A DNA stretch of 64,000 bases from the NCBI RefSeq assembly GCF_001267405.1, contig NZ_CP012369.1, positions 2,116,402-2,180,401 on the forward strand, in the 5' to 3' direction. The first letter of the stretch is position 1; the number at the start of each line of letters is the position of its first letter. The translations under genes were made by a program, and so were the position numbers. Source of the stretch: Moorella thermoacetica. Its GTDB lineage: Bacteria; Bacillota; DSM-521; Neomoorellales; Neomoorellaceae. Below the pieces are notes generated by a model, which made no database searches, was not told where the DNA came from, and worked only from the letters and a program-made list of their open reading frames with translations. Shown one piece after another: positions 63,831 to 64,000 of this stretch.

Positions 63831-64000
63831 TCAGCCTCACCACCAGATATATAGCCGGTTCTTTCTCCATGGCATAAAGAAGCCGGAGCAGGCAGTCGGT
63901 CCATTGTTTTTCTTCCGGGAGAAAACTGGCATTAGCTTCTTCCAGGGCCGCTATCAATGCAGGGACATGCTCTTTATTTATCTCCAGCTCTCCCCACCTG
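63784..64000 (-). CDS. Partial gene upstream of the hydrogenase endopeptidase
   Basis: Only open minus-strand frame at the right edge; about 72 codons visible, ending at TGA 63784: RWGELEINKEHVPALIAALE, then EANASFLPEEKQWTDCLLRL, LYAMEKEPAIYLVVRLSEGA. I do not recognise a family. The position suggests a small accessory gene of a hydrogenase operon lying beyond the window. Confidence 0.5.
   Translation of the reverse strand, partial: RWGELEINKEHVPALIAALEEANASFLPEEKQWTDCLLRLLYAMEKEPAIYLVVRLSEGASDYCRQRTDGR

Overview
The window looks like chromosome from a thermophilic, Gram-positive acetogen of the Moorella type. This is inferred from gene content: a large molybdenum-cofactor operon with a structured leader, fdhD, a complete hyp hydrogenase-maturation set, 5-formyl-THF cyclo-ligase, a CIRCE-controlled groESL and GC-rich clostridial-style genes. 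No RNA genes or CRISPR arrays were seen.

Layout. (1) 1-6351, minus strand: an oxamate/carbamoyl-phosphate module (allG partial, allF/fdrA, allH, a permease) with a PucR regulator interrupted by one in-frame stop. (2) 6515-12371: pyrK-pyrD-pyrE, groES-groEL behind a promoter plus CIRCE, and a membrane HD-GYP protein. (3) 12833-18600: moco operon (61-aa small protein, two moeA, moaA, moaC, MOSC, mogA) led by a consensus promoter and a structured leader with its own terminator, probably a Moco riboswitch. (4) 18726-22875: membrane-anchored FAD oxidoreductase with SLH-like tail, a GH26-like glycosidase and 5-formyl-THF cyclo-ligase. (5) 22999-23176: cluster of DnaA boxes.

(6) 23218-43108: a ~19.9-kb genomic island flanked by an exact 23-bp direct repeat that duplicates the 3' end of tsaD. 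A full-length but decayed tyrosine integrase lies just inside the left repeat. Cargo: excisionase-like protein, a small membrane-protein gene in two decayed copies, broken IS110 and DDE transposons, a secreted repeat/SLH surface protein, a second broken tyrosine recombinase, HicB with an internally deleted HicA, three diguanylate-cyclase-type genes (one truncated at both ends), a PocR-GAF-HD-GYP protein, a response regulator, an Rpn-type nuclease and a processive GT2 glycosyltransferase. The cargo theme is c-di-GMP signalling plus cell-surface and polysaccharide functions.

(7) 43084-52257, minus strand: tsaE-tsaB-rimI-tsaD, family-4 uracil-DNA glycosylase, thiE, a broken Spo0F-like receiver, a class-I glutamine amidotransferase-like hydrolase, and acpS-nnr-alr-mazE-mazF. 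(8) 52608-55751, plus strand: a truncated acetyl-CoA synthetase ending at a terminator, then lytS-lytR behind a consensus promoter. (9) 55861-64000: Cys-rich DUF6485 protein, mobA, fdhD, and hypE-D-C-F-B-A with a hydrogenase endopeptidase, pointing to a [NiFe] hydrogenase operon just beyond the right edge. Molybdenum-cofactor, FdhD and Hyp functions together indicate active formate dehydrogenase and hydrogenase metabolism.

A recurring feature is otherwise intact reading frames broken by a single in-frame stop or one homopolymer indel. This could be real decay or assembly error.
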